From positions 1 through 49,974 of the forward strand of contig CAMMIW010000017.1 of assembly GCA_946497035.1 (NCBI GenBank): DNA of 49,974 nucleotides, read 5' to 3'. The notes beneath the pieces were generated by a model. The model was not told where the DNA came from, did no database searches, and saw nothing but the letters and a program-made list of their open reading frames with translations. The translations under genes were made by a program, and so were the position numbers. Numbering within the stretch: the stretch's first letter is position 1; each line of letters begins with the position of its first letter. Below are positions 40,515-49,974 of this stretch, piece after piece. Origin of the DNA: an uncultured Eubacteriaceae bacterium (GTDB lineage: Bacteria > Bacillota > Clostridia > Lachnospirales > CAG-274).

Positions 40515-41966
40515 ATGGAAAATATAAAAAATAACTTACAAAAAGCAAGAGAATATGAAGAAAAAAATAAGCACATAATAAATGATGAAAAAAAACCTTT
40601 GCTACATTTAGCATCACCTATAGGTTGGATTAATGACCCTAATGGATTTTCAACATTTAAAGGTGAATATCATTTATTTTGCCAATATCACCCTTATAGC
40701 AAAATATGGGGGCCTATGCACTGGGCTCACTTTAAATCTGAAGATATGTTAAAATGGAAACATTTACCTGTTGCGTTAGCTCCAGATAAGGAATATGATA
40801 GTTTTGGTTGTTTTTCAGGTACTGCCATTGAAGATAACGGAAAGCATATATTAATGTATACAGGTGTTATAAAAGATGAAGAAAAAGAAAGACAGACACA
40901 ATGTATAGCTATAGGTGATGGTATAAATTATGAAAAGTTAGAACAAAATCCTATTATAAAAGGAGATGTATTACCAAAAGGTAGCAGTCTTGTAGATTTT
41001 AGAGACCCCAAAATTTGGAAAGAAGATGATATTTTCTATTCTGTTGTTGCAAATAGAGCAGAAGATGGAAGTGGACAAATAGTTTTATTTTCTTCTAAAA
41101 ATTTAAAAGAATGGGAGTTTAAAAATATCATTTTAAAATGCAATAATGAGCTTGGAAAAATGTGGGAATGTCCAGACTTTTTTGAGATAGATAATAAACA
41201 TTTTTTAATTTTATCACCTCAAGAAATGGAACAACAAGGACTTGAATATCACGGTGGTAATTGTAATGTTTTTATTGCAGGTGATTATGATAAAGATAAT
41301 TTTATATTTAATAAAGAAAAAATAGAAGCTTTAGATTATGGTTTAGATTTTTATGCACCTCAAACAACACTTACAAGTGATGGTAGAAGAGTTTTAGTAG
41401 GGTGGATGCAATCCTGGGATAATCATATGACACTTAATGAATTAGGGTGGTCTGGTATAATGAGTATACCTAGAGAGCTTGAATATAAGAATGATAGATT
41501 ATATCAAATACCTATTAGAGAAATAAAAAATCATTATAAACAAACAATTTCTGTAAAAAAATCTATGGAAAATGAGTATTTTGAAGACAAGCGATTATTT
41601 AGTAGAACATTTGATTTAGAGGTAGAAATAAATACTAATAATTTAGAGGAATTCATAATAAATTTTGCAAAAAATGAAAGATACAATTCAAAATTTATTT
41701 ATAAATATAAAGAAGAAATGGCTATATTTGATAGAAATGAAGCAGGCATTAAGAAAGATTGCTTAAATGAAAGAAAAATACATATAAAAGATATAAGTAA
41801 TAAACTTAATGTTAGAATAATTGTTGATAAATATACAGTTGAAATATTTTTAAATGATGGGTATAAAACAATGTCTTCTCTTATTTATACAAATATAGAT
41901 GCAAATGAAATAAGCTTTGAAGTAAAAGGTAAAACTGATATAATTATAAATCAAAACTTATTTTAA
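40515..41966 (+). CDS. GH32 fructosidase (sucrose/fructan hydrolase), intracellular
   Basis: A 483-residue glycoside hydrolase family 32 enzyme. The beta-propeller has the nucleophile motif GWINDPNGF (D41), WGPMHWAH, FSGTA, the transition-state stabiliser DFRDPKIW (D164) and acid/base motif MWECPDFF (E218). A C-terminal beta-sandwich follows from about 340. No signal peptide, so it acts inside the cell on sugar brought in by the ABC system. Because uptake is ABC-type rather than PTS, the substrate is probably unphosphorylated sucrose or fructo-oligosaccharide, which fits the separate fructokinase. The RBS is AAAGAGG. Last gene of the operon. Confidence 0.93.
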   Translation: MENIKNNLQKAREYEEKNKHIINDEKKPLLHLASPIGWINDPNGFSTFKGEYHLFCQYHPYSKIWGPMHWAHFKSEDMLKWKHLPVALAPDKEYDSFGCFSGTAIEDNGKHILMYTGVIKDEEKERQTQCIAIGDGINYEKLEQNPIIKGDVLPKGSSLVDFRDPKIWKEDDIFYSVVANRAEDGSGQIVLFSSKNLKEWEFKNIILKCNNELGKMWECPDFFEIDNKHFLILSPQEMEQQGLEYHGGNCNVFIAGDYDKDNFIFNKEKIEALDYGLDFYAPQTTLTSDGRRVLVGWMQSWDNHMTLNELGWSGIMSIPRELEYKNDRLYQIPIREIKNHYKQTISVKKSMENEYFEDKRLFSRTFDLEVEINTNNLEEFIINFAKNERYNSKFIYKYKEEMAIFDRNEAGIKKDCLNERKIHIKDISNKLNVRIIVDKYTVEIFLNDGYKTMSSLIYTNIDANEISFEVKGKTDIIINQNLF

Positions 41967-42224
41967 AAGCTTTAATAAAAATATGTTGAAGATTATATAA
42001 ATTTTATTAAATAGTATTAAAGTTATTAAAGTGTAACATATAGTTTATACTTTAACAGTTTCTATTATTATGAATGTCTAAACTAGATGATAGATTTATT
42101 ACAAAAGAATTTAAGTAGAGTATTATTATATAATTTAAAATAAATGCTCTTTGTCAATAGTTAGGACAACCGAAAATTTAATAAAAAAAATTAAAAAGGT
42201 ATGGTATACAAATCATACCTTTTT
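41967..42224. other. Non-coding stretch with a bidirectional terminator
   Basis: No gene is seen. TTAAAGTGTA/TATACTTTAA near 42025-42060 can form a stem without a T run. AAAAAGGTATG (42193-42203) pairs with CATACCTTTTT (42214-42224), a terminator usable on both strands between the GH32 gene and the ISL3 remnant. Confidence 0.6.
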
Positions 42225-43330
42225 GTATTAAATTAAGGGAATATATGTAATATACGATTTCTGAAATATTTAAAATTGTAATTTTTATTATTATAATCTT
42301 CTGTAAATTTATTAGTATAATTAAAATAAAAAAATTAATGATTTCATTATACCAATTAGAAAAAGTATTAGCACAATCGTTGAATTTATATATACTAGAA
42401 GAAGTAGCATATATTATCCAATCTTTAAATAATGCAACTATATCTTCAACATTTTACTGTTTAAATATTTCAAAGAAGTTTCTTTTAAGTTATAAGCTTC
42501 ATATAAAGGATAAGCATATTATTAACTCGTATTTTATATTTATCAGTCAAATACTTATATTTTTTAATTAAAAGAGATTTTGAAAGTTTAAAATAAATTC
42601 TATGCTGTTTAGAAAATTTTTTTGTTCTTGTGTTCCTATATGTTCAAAAGTTCAAATAACTTGCCTAATTATCTTATTAGAAATTTTTAAAAATATATAT
42701 CATATATCAACAAAATGTTTCTACATATCAGAAATAAAGAGATATATATCGTTTTTATTTGTATCTTTAAAATAAGATTATAAAAAATAATACTTTCTAT
42801 CAGGCAAAATATCTAGAGCTTTTTTAGAAACATGGTCAGCAATAATACAATGATACTTTTCAGTATAAGAGTTACCTTTAAATTCATCAATAGATAAAAT
42901 AGAAGATAATTTAGGTTTAGAGTGATTAATTTTATTAAAATACATATAACTGTATAAACAGATAAATTTAATAGTTTTGCCACACTTTTAAAAGAATGTG
43001 TATTTTTAAAATTTTCTATAACAGAATTGATAAGTATAGAAGTTATACGATAATATTTTGGTGAAAAAGAATTATATTCAAAAAAATATTTACCATAAGA
43101 GCATCTATAACATCTTTTATTAATAATTAGTAAAGTGTTTTTATTAAAATAAGTAATATACTTAACTATTTATTGTCTATAATCGTGTATAGTGTTTGTT
43201 TTTCTTCTACAACAAGGACAAGTATCAAAATTTATTTTTAGTTCTATATAGATAAAATAAAAATTTTTGTTAATTTGAATATTTTTTACTAAAATATCTT
43301 GAATATCTATAAGTTTTGTTATAAGATTAG
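42145..43330 (-). mobile_element. Decayed ISL3-family element and transposase pseudogene
   Basis: The end TGCTCTTTGTCAA (42145-42157) matches the GGCTCTTTGTCAA-type terminal repeat of ISL3 elements. On the minus strand the transposase can be followed through several stops and shifts. The zinc-finger start FDTCPCCRRKTNTIHDYRQ is near 43190-43245. INKRCYRCSYGKYFFEYNSF is near 43080, VIENFKNTHSFKSVAKLLNLS near 42985, the DDE strand LSIDEFKGNSYTEKYHCIIAD near 42860, then KALDILPDRKYYF near 42800, and YNNKNYNFKYFRNRILHIFP near 42250. The opposite terminal repeat is not recognisable. The element is dead and probably truncated. Confidence 0.75.
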
Positions 43331-43481
43331 AAGAGAGTATACTTTTAATCTTACATAGTTTTTTGTTCGAATTTATTTTATCGTATTTTGGTTAAATATG
43401 CTCTATTTTTTTATTGTTTTTTATTTTATTGAAAGATCTACTTATTTATTTCAACATTTATTATATAGCCAAAATAAAAAA

Positions 43482-43523
43482 GATTATAATATATCTGAAG
43501 AAGAAATAACAAAATATTTATAG
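43482..43523 (+). pseudogene. C-terminal remnant of a second Rpn-family gene
   Basis: The sequence reads DYNISEEEITKYL and TAG, nearly the same as the end of the intact Rpn protein (DYNITKEEIEKYL). Nothing else of the gene is recognisable upstream, where ISL3-derived sequence begins. An AAAAACA...TGTTTTT stem follows near 43542-43579 and may have been its terminator. Confidence 0.65.
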
Positions 43524-43719
43524 GTATATTATATTAGTATTAAAAACAAACATTTCAAATCATAATTTGGGGTGTTTTTATAATTTTAAATTTACAAAAT
43601 AAATTTGCCCAAAGTTTAGTTTTATTCCTTAAATATTAGAGATATTTTTATTATATTTACTATTTTTAAAATTAAATATAATATTTTCAGGTTTAAAATT
43701 AAAAATTTTTAGACTTATA

Positions 43720-44073
43720 TTGATATACTCCAGTGATGAATATTTTGAAGTCCGAGCAAATGCTTGCAAAGCTCTTGCATATATTTCACATATAAAATAT
43801 TATGAGCTAGTTAAAACAAAACTGTATAATTTTATATTTGATTCATCAACATATGCAAAAAGTACTCCAATATATTTATGTAAAGAAAAATTTATTAATC
43901 AAGAGTTAGCACTAATTTTAGAGACTGAATTAGTTAAAGATGCTAATTATACAATAAAGAGTTTAGCAACTACAATTAATACAAGCAATTCTAATAACTT
44001 AAAAAACTTGAGACTTTTTTGGCACTTTTCTGGGACTTTTTTCACAAAAACCTATGTTATAATACTAATATGA
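43720..44073 (+). pseudogene. HEAT-like repeat gene fragment fused to ICE leader sequence
   Basis: Residues 1-84 of the open frame (SSDEYFEVRANACKALAYIS, YYELVKTKLYNFIFDSSTYAK, NQELALILETELVKDANYT) are amphipathic helices of the HEAT/PBS-lyase repeat kind. The rest (after about 43980) merely translates the repeat and promoter region of the next gene, so it is not protein. The TTG at 43720 has no ribosome site and the upstream sequence is full of stops. I read this as the inner fragment of a chromosomal gene, cut by the boundary of ICE-derived sequence near 43985-44000. Confidence 0.5.
44010..44063 (+). promoter_or_regulatory. Triple 11-bp repeat and extended -10 promoter of the methyltransferase-helicase gene
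   Basis: Three tandem copies of an 11-mer, GAGACTTTTTT (44010-44020), GGCACTTTTCT (44021-44031) and GGGACTTTTTT (44032-44042), cover the -35 zone. They are followed by TGT-TATAAT (TATAAT 44058-44063). One DNA-turn spacing suggests cooperative binding of a regulator on one DNA face. Confidence 0.6.
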
Positions 44074-44102
44074 AAAATTATATTAACAAAGGTGGTGAAA
44101 AA

Positions 44103-47100
44103 ATGTCGTATAAATATGACAAAATAAAAAAGCTTACAAATGAAAATATAGAGATTATTTTAAAAGATGAAGTAAAATTTATAGACTTTGTAAAGTTTTG
44201 TTCTAAATTTTATAAATATGATTTTAGTGATATTCTTTGCATATACTCACAAAATGAAAATGCAACGGCAGTAGCAGACTATAATACTTGGCAAAGGATA
44301 AAATATCAAGTTAAAAAGGGCGAAAAAGGTATCGGACTTTTTGATGATAGTTATTATAGTAAATTAAGATATGTTTTTGATGTATCTTCTACATACCAAC
44401 AAAAAATAAAGTTATGGGAATATATAGAAGATAGGCATAAAAATATAGTAGATTTAGATTTTAGCAAAGAGAAATTTTATGAAAAATATTCTCTTGATAG
44501 TATAGAAGATGAAGATTTAAAAAGTTTAATATACTATATGAATAGGCTTGCGAAAAATACAAGGCTTGGGATAGAAGAAGATAGCCAAAAGCTAGAAAAT
44601 CTAGTAGGAAAATTACTTTCTAAAATAAAAGTAGAAAATACAGATTTATTTTTTGAAGAGTTATGTACAAGTATAAAATATGATTTACTAGAAATAGAAA
44701 TCAACATAAAAGCTTATGAACGAAGTTTACAAAACAATATAAAAACTGAAAAGGAGCAGACAGAAACTGTTCCTTTTTCTGTTGCAGAAAATAAACCTAA
44801 AGAAAAGTTAAAAGATGAAGAAATAAGCCTATTTAACAATAATTACTATAATGAGATTAAATCACAGGAAAAGGCAGAAAATAAGAATACCATTGAAAAA
44901 CAAACAGAACAACAAACAAACTACAATACAGGCGACACAATTATTCTTGAAGAAATGGTTGGCGAAAATCTTCCTAATGGCTTAAAAGGAGTTATAAAAA
45001 AAGTAGATGATATAGGGCAAATACATATTGCTTGGGAAAACGCTAGCTCTTTGGCGATAGACCCTAAAATTGATAAGTTTGAGGTAATTCAAAAAGAAAA
45101 AATAGAAGAAGTAGCTATTGAAAATACGCAACCAACAAAAATGGAAGAAACAAATAAATCTTCTTCTTTTTTGATTTCAAACTTTAACATACACAATAAA
45201 AAAGCACCATATCCAACTACAACAAATGAAAAAATACAAGCTAACATAGATGCAATAAAAATGCTTATAACAATAGAAAATGAAAAACGAGTAGCGAGAG
45301 CAGAAGAAAAAGAAATATTAGCTAACTATGTTGGTTTTGGTGGTTTGCCACAAGTGTTTGAAAAGCCTGAAAAAATAGAAAGTCCGTTTATAAAAGAAAA
45401 AGCTATTGAACTTAAAGAGCTTTTAACGGATAAAGAGTACGAAATGGCGAGAGCTTCAACACTTAACGCACACTATACACCAAATGAAGTTATAGATGAA
45501 ATTTACCGTGCAATAAATGGCTTTGGTTATAACAACAACATAAAAATACTTGAGCCTTCTTGTGGAACAGGTAACTTTATAGGAAATTTACCTGAAAACT
45601 TAATAAATAGTAATATTACAGGTGTTGAGATAGATAGCCTTACAGGGCGAATTGCAACACAGTTATACCCAAATGCAAGGATAAAAATAAATGGTTTTGA
45701 AAATGAATACTTTAACAAAAATAGTTTTGATTTAGTTGTTGGTAATGTACCTTTTGGAGATTATAGAATTTATGACAAAGAGTACAACAAAAACAACTAT
45801 TTAATACACGATTATTTTATAAATAAAAGTATTGAACTTACTAAACCAAATGGAATAGTAGCAGTAATTACAAGTAAAGGTACACTTGATAAAAAGGACG
45901 ATAGCTTTAGGCGAGAAATTGCAAAAAAAGCAGAGCTTGTAGGAGCTATAAGGCTACCTAACACTACATTTAAAAAACTTGCAAACACAGAAGTTGTATC
46001 TGATATTTTGTTTTTTCAAAAGCTTGAAAAAGAACGAGAAGAAGTGCCTGAATGGGTAAACACAACTGAAGTTAAGTATGAAAATCGTATAAACAACTAT
46101 TTTGCAACACACCCTGAAATGATTTTAGGGGAGCTTGATTATAAAACAAATAGGTATGGTAGATACGATTTAACAGTAAATTCTGCAAGCGAAAATATAG
46201 TAGAAGATTTAAAACAGGCAGTAGAAAACTTACCTAAAAATATAGTGAATAATGAGTTGTTGCTTACAAATGATGATATTATTAATGAAGATAATGGGCA
46301 AAATGATAAAGACATAGACTATTTGCTTCATCAACCTAATTATAGAATTTATAGATACACTTATTATAACGATAAAATATTTTACAAATATTCAAACAAT
46401 CATATTGAACAAGTTAATGTGAAAAACAAAGATAGAGTTATCGGTATGATAAAAATTAGAGATTTAGCAAAAGAGATAATATATGTACAGTTAGATACTT
46501 ACACTTATGATATAGAAACTTTTGATGAATTATTTAACAAAAAGCTAGAAGAATTTAATCGTATATATGATGAGTTTGTAGCAAAATATGGTTATATAAA
46601 TAGCAGAACCAATATATCGGCTTTTAAGGAAGATGACGACATACATTTTTTAATTTCATTAGAAAAATCGGTTGATGGAAAATATGAAAAAACAAAATTT
46701 TTCTTCCAAAAGACTATTGCTCCAAATATTGAAATAGAAAGTGTAGACAATGCAAAAGATGCACTTGTATTATCTCTTAACAAGTATGGCAATATAAATT
46801 TTGAGTATATGCAAAAGTTATATGATAAGCAGATTAATGAAATAATAGACGAACTTGTGCAAGGAGATTTTATCTACTTAAATCCTTTAAATTATAGCAA
46901 AGAAGATATTACAAAAGGTTGGGAAGTAAAATCTATTTACTTAAATGGTAATGTTAAAAACAAGCTAAAAATAGTAGAAGAGCTAAAAGATGAAAGTCCA
47001 TACTTTCAAAGAAATATTGAAAAGCTAAAAGAAGTTATACCTAAAGATGTAGATTTTTCTGATATAAAAATAGATATAGGTTCAGACTTATATAAACCTG

Positions 47101-49974
47101 AAGATATGAAAGCTTTTGCTAAAAAAATATTAAATTTATATTCAGAGCCTGATATTAGATACAACGAAAAAACTTCTGAATGGAAAATATATAACAAAAC
47201 AGTACATAACTATTTAGCCACACAAGAATATGGTACAAATCGTATAGGGGCGTTATATATATTTGAAAAAATACTTAATAATACAGAAGTTGTTGTTAAA
47301 GATGAAGTTGAAGATAGTGAGGGCAGAAAAAGGTATGTTCAAAACAAAGAAGAAACTATAAAAGCAACAGAGAAAAAAATGCTTATAGAACGAGAATTTG
47401 AAGAATTTATTCATCAAAATAAAGAAATTAGAGATAGAATAATGAAAGAATACAACGAAAGATTTAATAATTCTATAAACGCAAACTTTGATTTAGAGCT
47501 TACTTTGCCTAACTTGTCCCCTGATATAAAACTTCGCCCACACCAAAAAAGAGCAGTAGCAAGGAGCATTTTTAACCCTAACAACTTACTACTTGACCAT
47601 CAGGTAGGGGCAGGCAAAACTTTTATAATGATAGTGTCGGCAATGGAAAACAAAAGACTAGGTAGAGCAAACAAGCCACTTTTAGTAGTGCCAAATAACA
47701 TAATGGGACAGTTTAAAAATGATTTTTATCTTTTGTATCCAAATGCTAACATTTTGTACGCAGATGAAAAAAGTTTTGAAACCAAAAATAGAAAAAGATT
47801 TTTATCTAAAATTGCACAAAATGAGTATGACGCAGTAATTATGGGGCAGTCCCAATTTGATTTACTTAAAATATCTAAAGGAAGGCAAATTGAATATTTG
47901 CAAACTGAAATAGAGCAAATAGTAGAAGAAATATCAGATTTAAATAGCTATGAAGACAGAATTTCTATAAAATCACTTGAAAGGACGAAAAAAGCACTAG
48001 AGAAAAATCTAAAAAAATTAATGGATAGCAAGGAAGAAAGCATACTTGATTTTGAACAGTTGGGAGTTGACGCCTTATATTTAGATGAGGCACATTTATA
48101 TAAAAATTTATATTTTGTAACTAAACTTAGAAATATTGCAGGTATAAATCAAACGGCATCACAGAGAGCTACGAACTTAAAAATGAAAATAGAATATTTA
48201 GAAGAAATAGGCGGTAAAGTAACATTTGCAACAGGTACACCTATATCAAATACAATGGCAGAGATGTACACAATGCAAAGATATTTAATGCAGGATACAT
48301 TAAGAGAACAAGGCATTTACAACTTTGATAGTTGGCAAAAAATCTTTGCAAGTACGCAGACAAAACTTGAAGTATCGCCCGCAGGTAATGGCTTTCAACT
48401 AAAAACAAGGTTTGCAAATTTTAGAAATATACCTGAACTTATGAAACTTTATAATAGTGTAGCAGATGTTGTTAGCAATGATATGATAAACTTGCCTATA
48501 CCTAAATATACAAATGAAGTGCTTGAAGCAGAAACAAGCGAAGAACTAGCAAAAGAAATGAAAAGCTTTGGAGAAAGAGCAGAAAAGTGCAAAAATGGTA
48601 GTGTAAACCCTAAAGATGACAATATGCTAAAAATCGTAAACGAAGGTAGATATGCAGGGCTTGATATAAGACACATTAATGAAAATAACCCTGATTATGA
48701 AGATAGCAAAGTAAATCTTGTTGTTAATAAAGTTGTAGAAATTTATAATCAGACAATGGAAAATAAATCTACACAAGTTATATTTTCTGACTTGTCTACA
48801 CCTAAAGATGATGAATTTAATGTGTATGACGATATTAAAAACAAGCTAATTCAAAAAGGAATAAAAGAAGATGAAATAGCCTTTGTACACACTGCTAAAA
48901 ATTCAAAACAAAGGGAAGATATGTTTGAAAAAGTGCGTACAGGAGATATAAGAGTTATTTTAGGTAGCACTACAAAAATGGGTGCAGGTACGAACTTTCA
49001 AAATAAGCTAGTAGCTCTTTATCATTTGGATACACCTTGGCGACCTTCTGACCTTGAACAACGAGAAGGTAGGATATTAAGGCAAGGTAACGAAAATGAA
49101 GAAGTTAAAATATTTAGATGTATTACAAAAGGGAGCTTTGATGCTTATAGTTGGCAGATATTAGAGCAAAAACAAAGGTTTATAACACAGGCGAAAGTTG
49201 GTGCTATAACAGGGCGAGAAGTTAAAGATATAGACGATGTAACTCTTGATTATGCAGAGATTAAAGCACTAGCAACAGGTAACCCTAAAATTAAAAGAAA
49301 AATGGAAATAGATACAGAGATAGAAAAGATTAGAGTTTTAGAAACGGCTTATAGGAAAAAGCAATATTCAAGTGAAAACTTTTTAAATGAGATTTATCCA
49401 AAAGAACTTGAAAGGATTAATAACAGAATAGAAAGGCTAAAGCTAGATGATGAATATATAAAAACTTTAGGAGATTTATCTAGTGATGAAAATTTTGAAA
49501 TAACTATAAAAGGTAATAAATATACAGATAAAGAAAAAGCAGGTGCATTTTTAATACAAGTAGCTAATGCATCAGGCTTTGAAGATTTAATCGGCGAGTA
49601 CAAAGGTTTTAAAATTTATAGTGCTAGCTCACAGTTAAGTGCAGATATAAAGCTAAAACATAATGCTAGCCACAGATTGACTTTAAATAATGGTTATAAA
49701 AAAGCAAATATAGATTTACTTGATGAGTGTATTTTATCAATAGATAAAAGGATAGAAATTGCAGATAAAAATATAAAAGATTTGCAAGAACAAAAAGAGC
49801 AAGTAGAAAAATTTTATAATACACCATTTGAACACAAAGAAACTTTAGAAAATAATATAACTGGTGGAATAATTGAAAATTTACAAGGTATAGCTAAAGA
49901 AACGAGTGAGTATAATATCGAAAATAAAATAAAAGAAATTGAAAATAATGTAAAACATATAAAAGACTCTTTAG
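44103..49974 (+). CDS. Large DNA methyltransferase-helicase of the ICE (runs off the window)
   Basis: An open frame of at least 1,957 residues. The start follows AAAGGTGGTG. The N-terminus (about 1-100; YNTWQRIKYQVKKGEKGIGLF in part) is ArdC-like antirestriction. A DUF4314-like block lies near 275-330 (GLKGVIKKVDDIGQIHIAWENAS). An N6-adenine methylase follows, with SAM motif EPSCGTGNF near 484 and motif IV VGNVPFGDY near 545 (the usual NPPF-like tetrad as NVPF). The SF2 helicase comes last: Walker A DHQVGAGKTF near 1167, LDEAHLYKN near 1328, ATGTPISNTMAEM, and QREGRILRQGNENEEV. A coiled-coil tail is cut by the window end. Such proteins modify and unwind element DNA and may protect it in the recipient. 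No internal stop was found at the points I checked. It is paralogous to the truncated protein at 123-3134. Confidence 0.9.
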   Translation, partial: MSYKYDKIKKLTNENIEIILKDEVKFIDFVKFCSKFYKYDFSDILCIYSQNENATAVADYNTWQRIKYQVKKGEKGIGLFDDSYYSKLRYVFDVSSTYQQKIKLWEYIEDRHKNIVDLDFSKEKFYEKYSLDSIEDEDLKSLIYYMNRLAKNTRLGIEEDSQKLENLVGKLLSKIKVENTDLFFEELCTSIKYDLLEIEINIKAYERSLQNNIKTEKEQTETVPFSVAENKPKEKLKDEEISLFNNNYYNEIKSQEKAENKNTIEKQTEQQTNYNTGDTIILEEMVGENLPNGLKGVIKKVDDIGQIHIAWENASSLAIDPKIDKFEVIQKEKIEEVAIENTQPTKMEETNKSSSFLISNFNIHNKKAPYPTTTNEKIQANIDAIKMLITIENEKRVARAEEKEILANYVGFGGLPQVFEKPEKIESPFIKEKAIELKELLTDKEYEMARASTLNAHYTPNEVIDEIYRAINGFGYNNNIKILEPSCGTGNFIGNLPENLINSNITGVEIDSLTGRIATQLYPNARIKINGFENEYFNKNSFDLVVGNVPFGDYRIYDKEYNKNNYLIHDYFINKSIELTKPNGIVAVITSKGTLDKKDDSFRREIAKKAELVGAIRLPNTTFKKLANTEVVSDILFFQKLEKEREEVPEWVNTTEVKYENRINNYFATHPEMILGELDYKTNRYGRYDLTVNSASENIVEDLKQAVENLPKNIVNNELLLTNDDIINEDNGQNDKDIDYLLHQPNYRIYRYTYYNDKIFYKYSNNHIEQVNVKNKDRVIGMIKIRDLAKEIIYVQLDTYTYDIETFDELFNKKLEEFNRIYDEFVAKYGYINSRTNISAFKEDDDIHFLISLEKSVDGKYEKTKFFFQKTIAPNIEIESVDNAKDALVLSLNKYGNINFEYMQKLYDKQINEIIDELVQGDFIYLNPLNYSKEDITKGWEVKSIYLNGNVKNKLKIVEELKDESPYFQRNIEKLKEVIPKDVDFSDIKIDIGSDLYKPEDMKAFAKKILNLYSEPDIRYNEKTSEWKIYNKTVHNYLATQEYGTNRIGALYIFEKILNNTEVVVKDEVEDSEGRKRYVQNKEETIKATEKKMLIEREFEEFIHQNKEIRDRIMKEYNERFNNSINANFDLELTLPNLSPDIKLRPHQKRAVARSIFNPNNLLLDHQVGAGKTFIMIVSAMENKRLGRANKPLLVVPNNIMGQFKNDFYLLYPNANILYADEKSFETKNRKRFLSKIAQNEYDAVIMGQSQFDLLKISKGRQIEYLQTEIEQIVEEISDLNSYEDRISIKSLERTKKALEKNLKKLMDSKEESILDFEQLGVDALYLDEAHLYKNLYFVTKLRNIAGINQTASQRATNLKMKIEYLEEIGGKVTFATGTPISNTMAEMYTMQRYLMQDTLREQGIYNFDSWQKIFASTQTKLEVSPAGNGFQLKTRFANFRNIPELMKLYNSVADVVSNDMINLPIPKYTNEVLEAETSEELAKEMKSFGERAEKCKNGSVNPKDDNMLKIVNEGRYAGLDIRHINENNPDYEDSKVNLVVNKVVEIYNQTMENKSTQVIFSDLSTPKDDEFNVYDDIKNKLIQKGIKEDEIAFVHTAKNSKQREDMFEKVRTGDIRVILGSTTKMGAGTNFQNKLVALYHLDTPWRPSDLEQREGRILRQGNENEEVKIFRCITKGSFDAYSWQILEQKQRFITQAKVGAITGREVKDIDDVTLDYAEIKALATGNPKIKRKMEIDTEIEKIRVLETAYRKKQYSSENFLNEIYPKELERINNRIERLKLDDEYIKTLGDLSSDENFEITIKGNKYTDKEKAGAFLIQVANASGFEDLIGEYKGFKIYSASSQLSADIKLKHNASHRLTLNNGYKKANIDLLDECILSIDKRIEIADKNIKDLQEQKEQVEKFYNTPFEHKETLENNITGGIIENLQGIAKETSEYNIENKIKEIENNVKHIKDSL

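Noticed and set aside
42338..42571. Plus-strand open frame of 77 codons
   Set aside because: It lies opposite the recognisable ISL3 transposase remnant, lacks a ribosome site and has no coherent protein character.
33582..43330. Composite transposon carrying the sugar genes
   Set aside because: The two IS remnants belong to different families (IS5 and ISL3), so they cannot have moved the segment as one composite unit.
1..49974. tRNA or rRNA genes, integrase and att sites
   Set aside because: None were recognised. The element ends probably lie outside the window.

Overview
The window is a strongly AT-rich stretch of DNA (by eye well under one third G+C). Strong AGGAGG-type ribosome sites, TTGACA/TATAAT promoters and the gene families present point to a low-GC Gram-positive anaerobe of the Clostridia (Bacillota). 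I cannot name the species. Most of the window is a Tn1549-like integrative and conjugative element (ICE). Both ends of the window lie inside related element genes, so no att site or integrase is visible.

Region 1 (1-32585) is the element backbone. It starts with the 3' part of a SNF2-type helicase (5' end broken), a TOPRIM primase-like protein, a candidate oriT and a ribbon-helix-helix protein. A small cargo cassette follows (DUF1653, HxlR regulator, glyoxalase-fold protein). The type IV secretion genes come next: MobL relaxase, VirD4, Maff2/VirB2-like, VirB6-like and PrgI/VirB3-like. Then come a broken MT-A70 methyltransferase, a tiny type I toxin with a predicted antisense RNA, and a TadZ/CpaE-like ATPase. 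A surface module follows: an exported protein, an SLH-sortase fusion, a CAP protein and a giant Cna-B adhesin ending in LPKTG. Two XRE regulators flank a SLOG protein. The VirB4 pair, a maltose O-acetyltransferase and a truncated peptidoglycan hydrolase complete the transfer part. From 28379 to 32585 lies a plasmid-like maintenance block: SSB, a DUF6017 replication-initiator-like protein, an AT-only tract with short repeats, a TubR-like and a TubZ-like gene, and small accessory genes including TnpV.

Region 2 (32644-43980) looks like an inserted or rearranged segment: an Rpn-family nuclease gene, a decayed IS5-family element, and a fructoside/sucrose utilisation locus. That locus has a LacI regulator and fructokinase on the minus strand, divergent from LplB/LplC-type permeases, a lipoprotein binding protein and a GH32 fructosidase on the plus strand. 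Behind it are a decayed ISL3-family element, the last codons of a second Rpn gene and a HEAT-like gene fragment. Region 3 (about 44000-49974) returns to ICE sequence, with 11-bp repeats over a promoter and a very large methyltransferase-helicase that runs off the window.

A striking theme is that many element genes carry single lesions while the frame beyond each lesion stays readable. There are in-frame TAA codons in the primase, the relaxase and (twice) the adhesin, a TGA in the DPPW motif of the MT-A70 enzyme, and A-run frameshifts in the relaxase and the TubZ homologue. This is either recent decay of the element or consensus error. The raw reads would decide. The most interesting candidates are the tubulin-type partition module inside a conjugative element, the SLH-anchored sortase encoded two genes from its likely LPKTG substrate, and the toxin/antisense-RNA pair embedded in the transfer operon.
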